A stretch of 64,000 bases of DNA from positions 578,501 to 642,500 of the forward strand of contig CAWZYM010000089.1 of the NCBI GenBank assembly GCA_963966185.1. Direction: 5' to 3'. Of the stretch, positions 63,866-64,000 are shown piece by piece; positions within the stretch are counted from its first letter, which is position 1, and each line of letters opens with the position of its first letter. Source of the stretch: Rhabditoides inermis (taxonomy: Eukaryota; Nematoda; Chromadorea; Rhabditida; Rhabditidae). Position numbers and translations under genes: made by a program. The notes under the pieces are model-generated. The model worked only from the letters and a program-made list of their open reading frames with translations. It was not told the origin of the DNA and searched no databases.

Positions 63866-64000
63866 GAAATAATACTACGAAGTGAAACTTGATGATAGGA
63901 TTTTCCTCGCATTTTCAGGGCGTGTATAACTCTATGAATACTGGATGTTTGAGTTATGATCACACTATGCGATGCCGGATAAATGAATTTGATTGAATTG

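Overview
The window looks like nuclear DNA from a nematode, probably a free-living rhabditid or diplogastrid relative; species and genus cannot be fixed from sequence alone. The evidence is a cytoplasmic actin gene of nematode type, many short GT-AG introns ending in TTTCAG, TTGCAG or CTTCAG, start codons lying 0-12 bases after a TTCAG/TTGCAG-type acceptor (the layout of spliced-leader trans-splicing), a NeSL-type retrotransposon, and compact spacing of genes on both strands. Exons are GC-rich at third positions. Introns and intergenic DNA are loaded with GA/CT microsatellites.

Layout. 296-5564 (+): 3' part of a 20-exon gene with an AT-hook-like basic region and ankyrin repeats, not identified. 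5830-6840: two tRNA-headed SINE-like elements in inverted orientation. 7286-9870 (-): DPH1, diphthamide synthesis. 12140-15473 (+): mitochondrial tricarboxylate carrier (SLC25A1). 16721-22378 (+): SLC36-type amino-acid transporter, whose 1.9-kb intron holds a 42-bp minisatellite, a retrotransposon 3'-end relic and a foldback element. 23570-29990 (+): long-ORF NeSL-like retrotransposon (zinc fingers, Ulp1-type protease, reverse transcriptase, CCHC and restriction-like endonuclease). 29990-35547: no gene recognised, many GA/CT tracts. 35548-39651 (+): DnaJ protein of DNAJB6 type. 40368-42018 (-): PH-like-domain protein. 42207-42733: second foldback element. 43836-55027 (+): 41-exon RhoGEF of the ARHGEF10/ARHGEF17 type, carrying a 600-bp (GGGAGA)n tract in one intron and an antisense tyrosine recombinase gene (48664-49660) in another. 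57077-58303 (+): actin. 60492-62432 (+): PEX19 with a CaaX end. 62869 to beyond the window (+): 5' part of an ABITRAM/FAM206-like gene, whose second intron is a 42-bp minisatellite related to the one near 18.1 kb.

The host genes are mostly unrelated housekeeping functions (translation-factor modification, mitochondrial and amino-acid transport, chaperone, Rho signalling, cytoskeleton, peroxisome biogenesis). No single pathway joins them. The most unusual content is the mobile and repetitive DNA: the nested spliced tyrosine recombinase, the uninterrupted 1,919-codon retrotransposon ORF, the SINE pair with palindromic bodies, the shared foldback family, the shared minisatellite family, and purine tracts that begin at intron donor sites. 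All exon boundaries were read by eye from GT/AG signals and reading frame, without transcripts or database searches.
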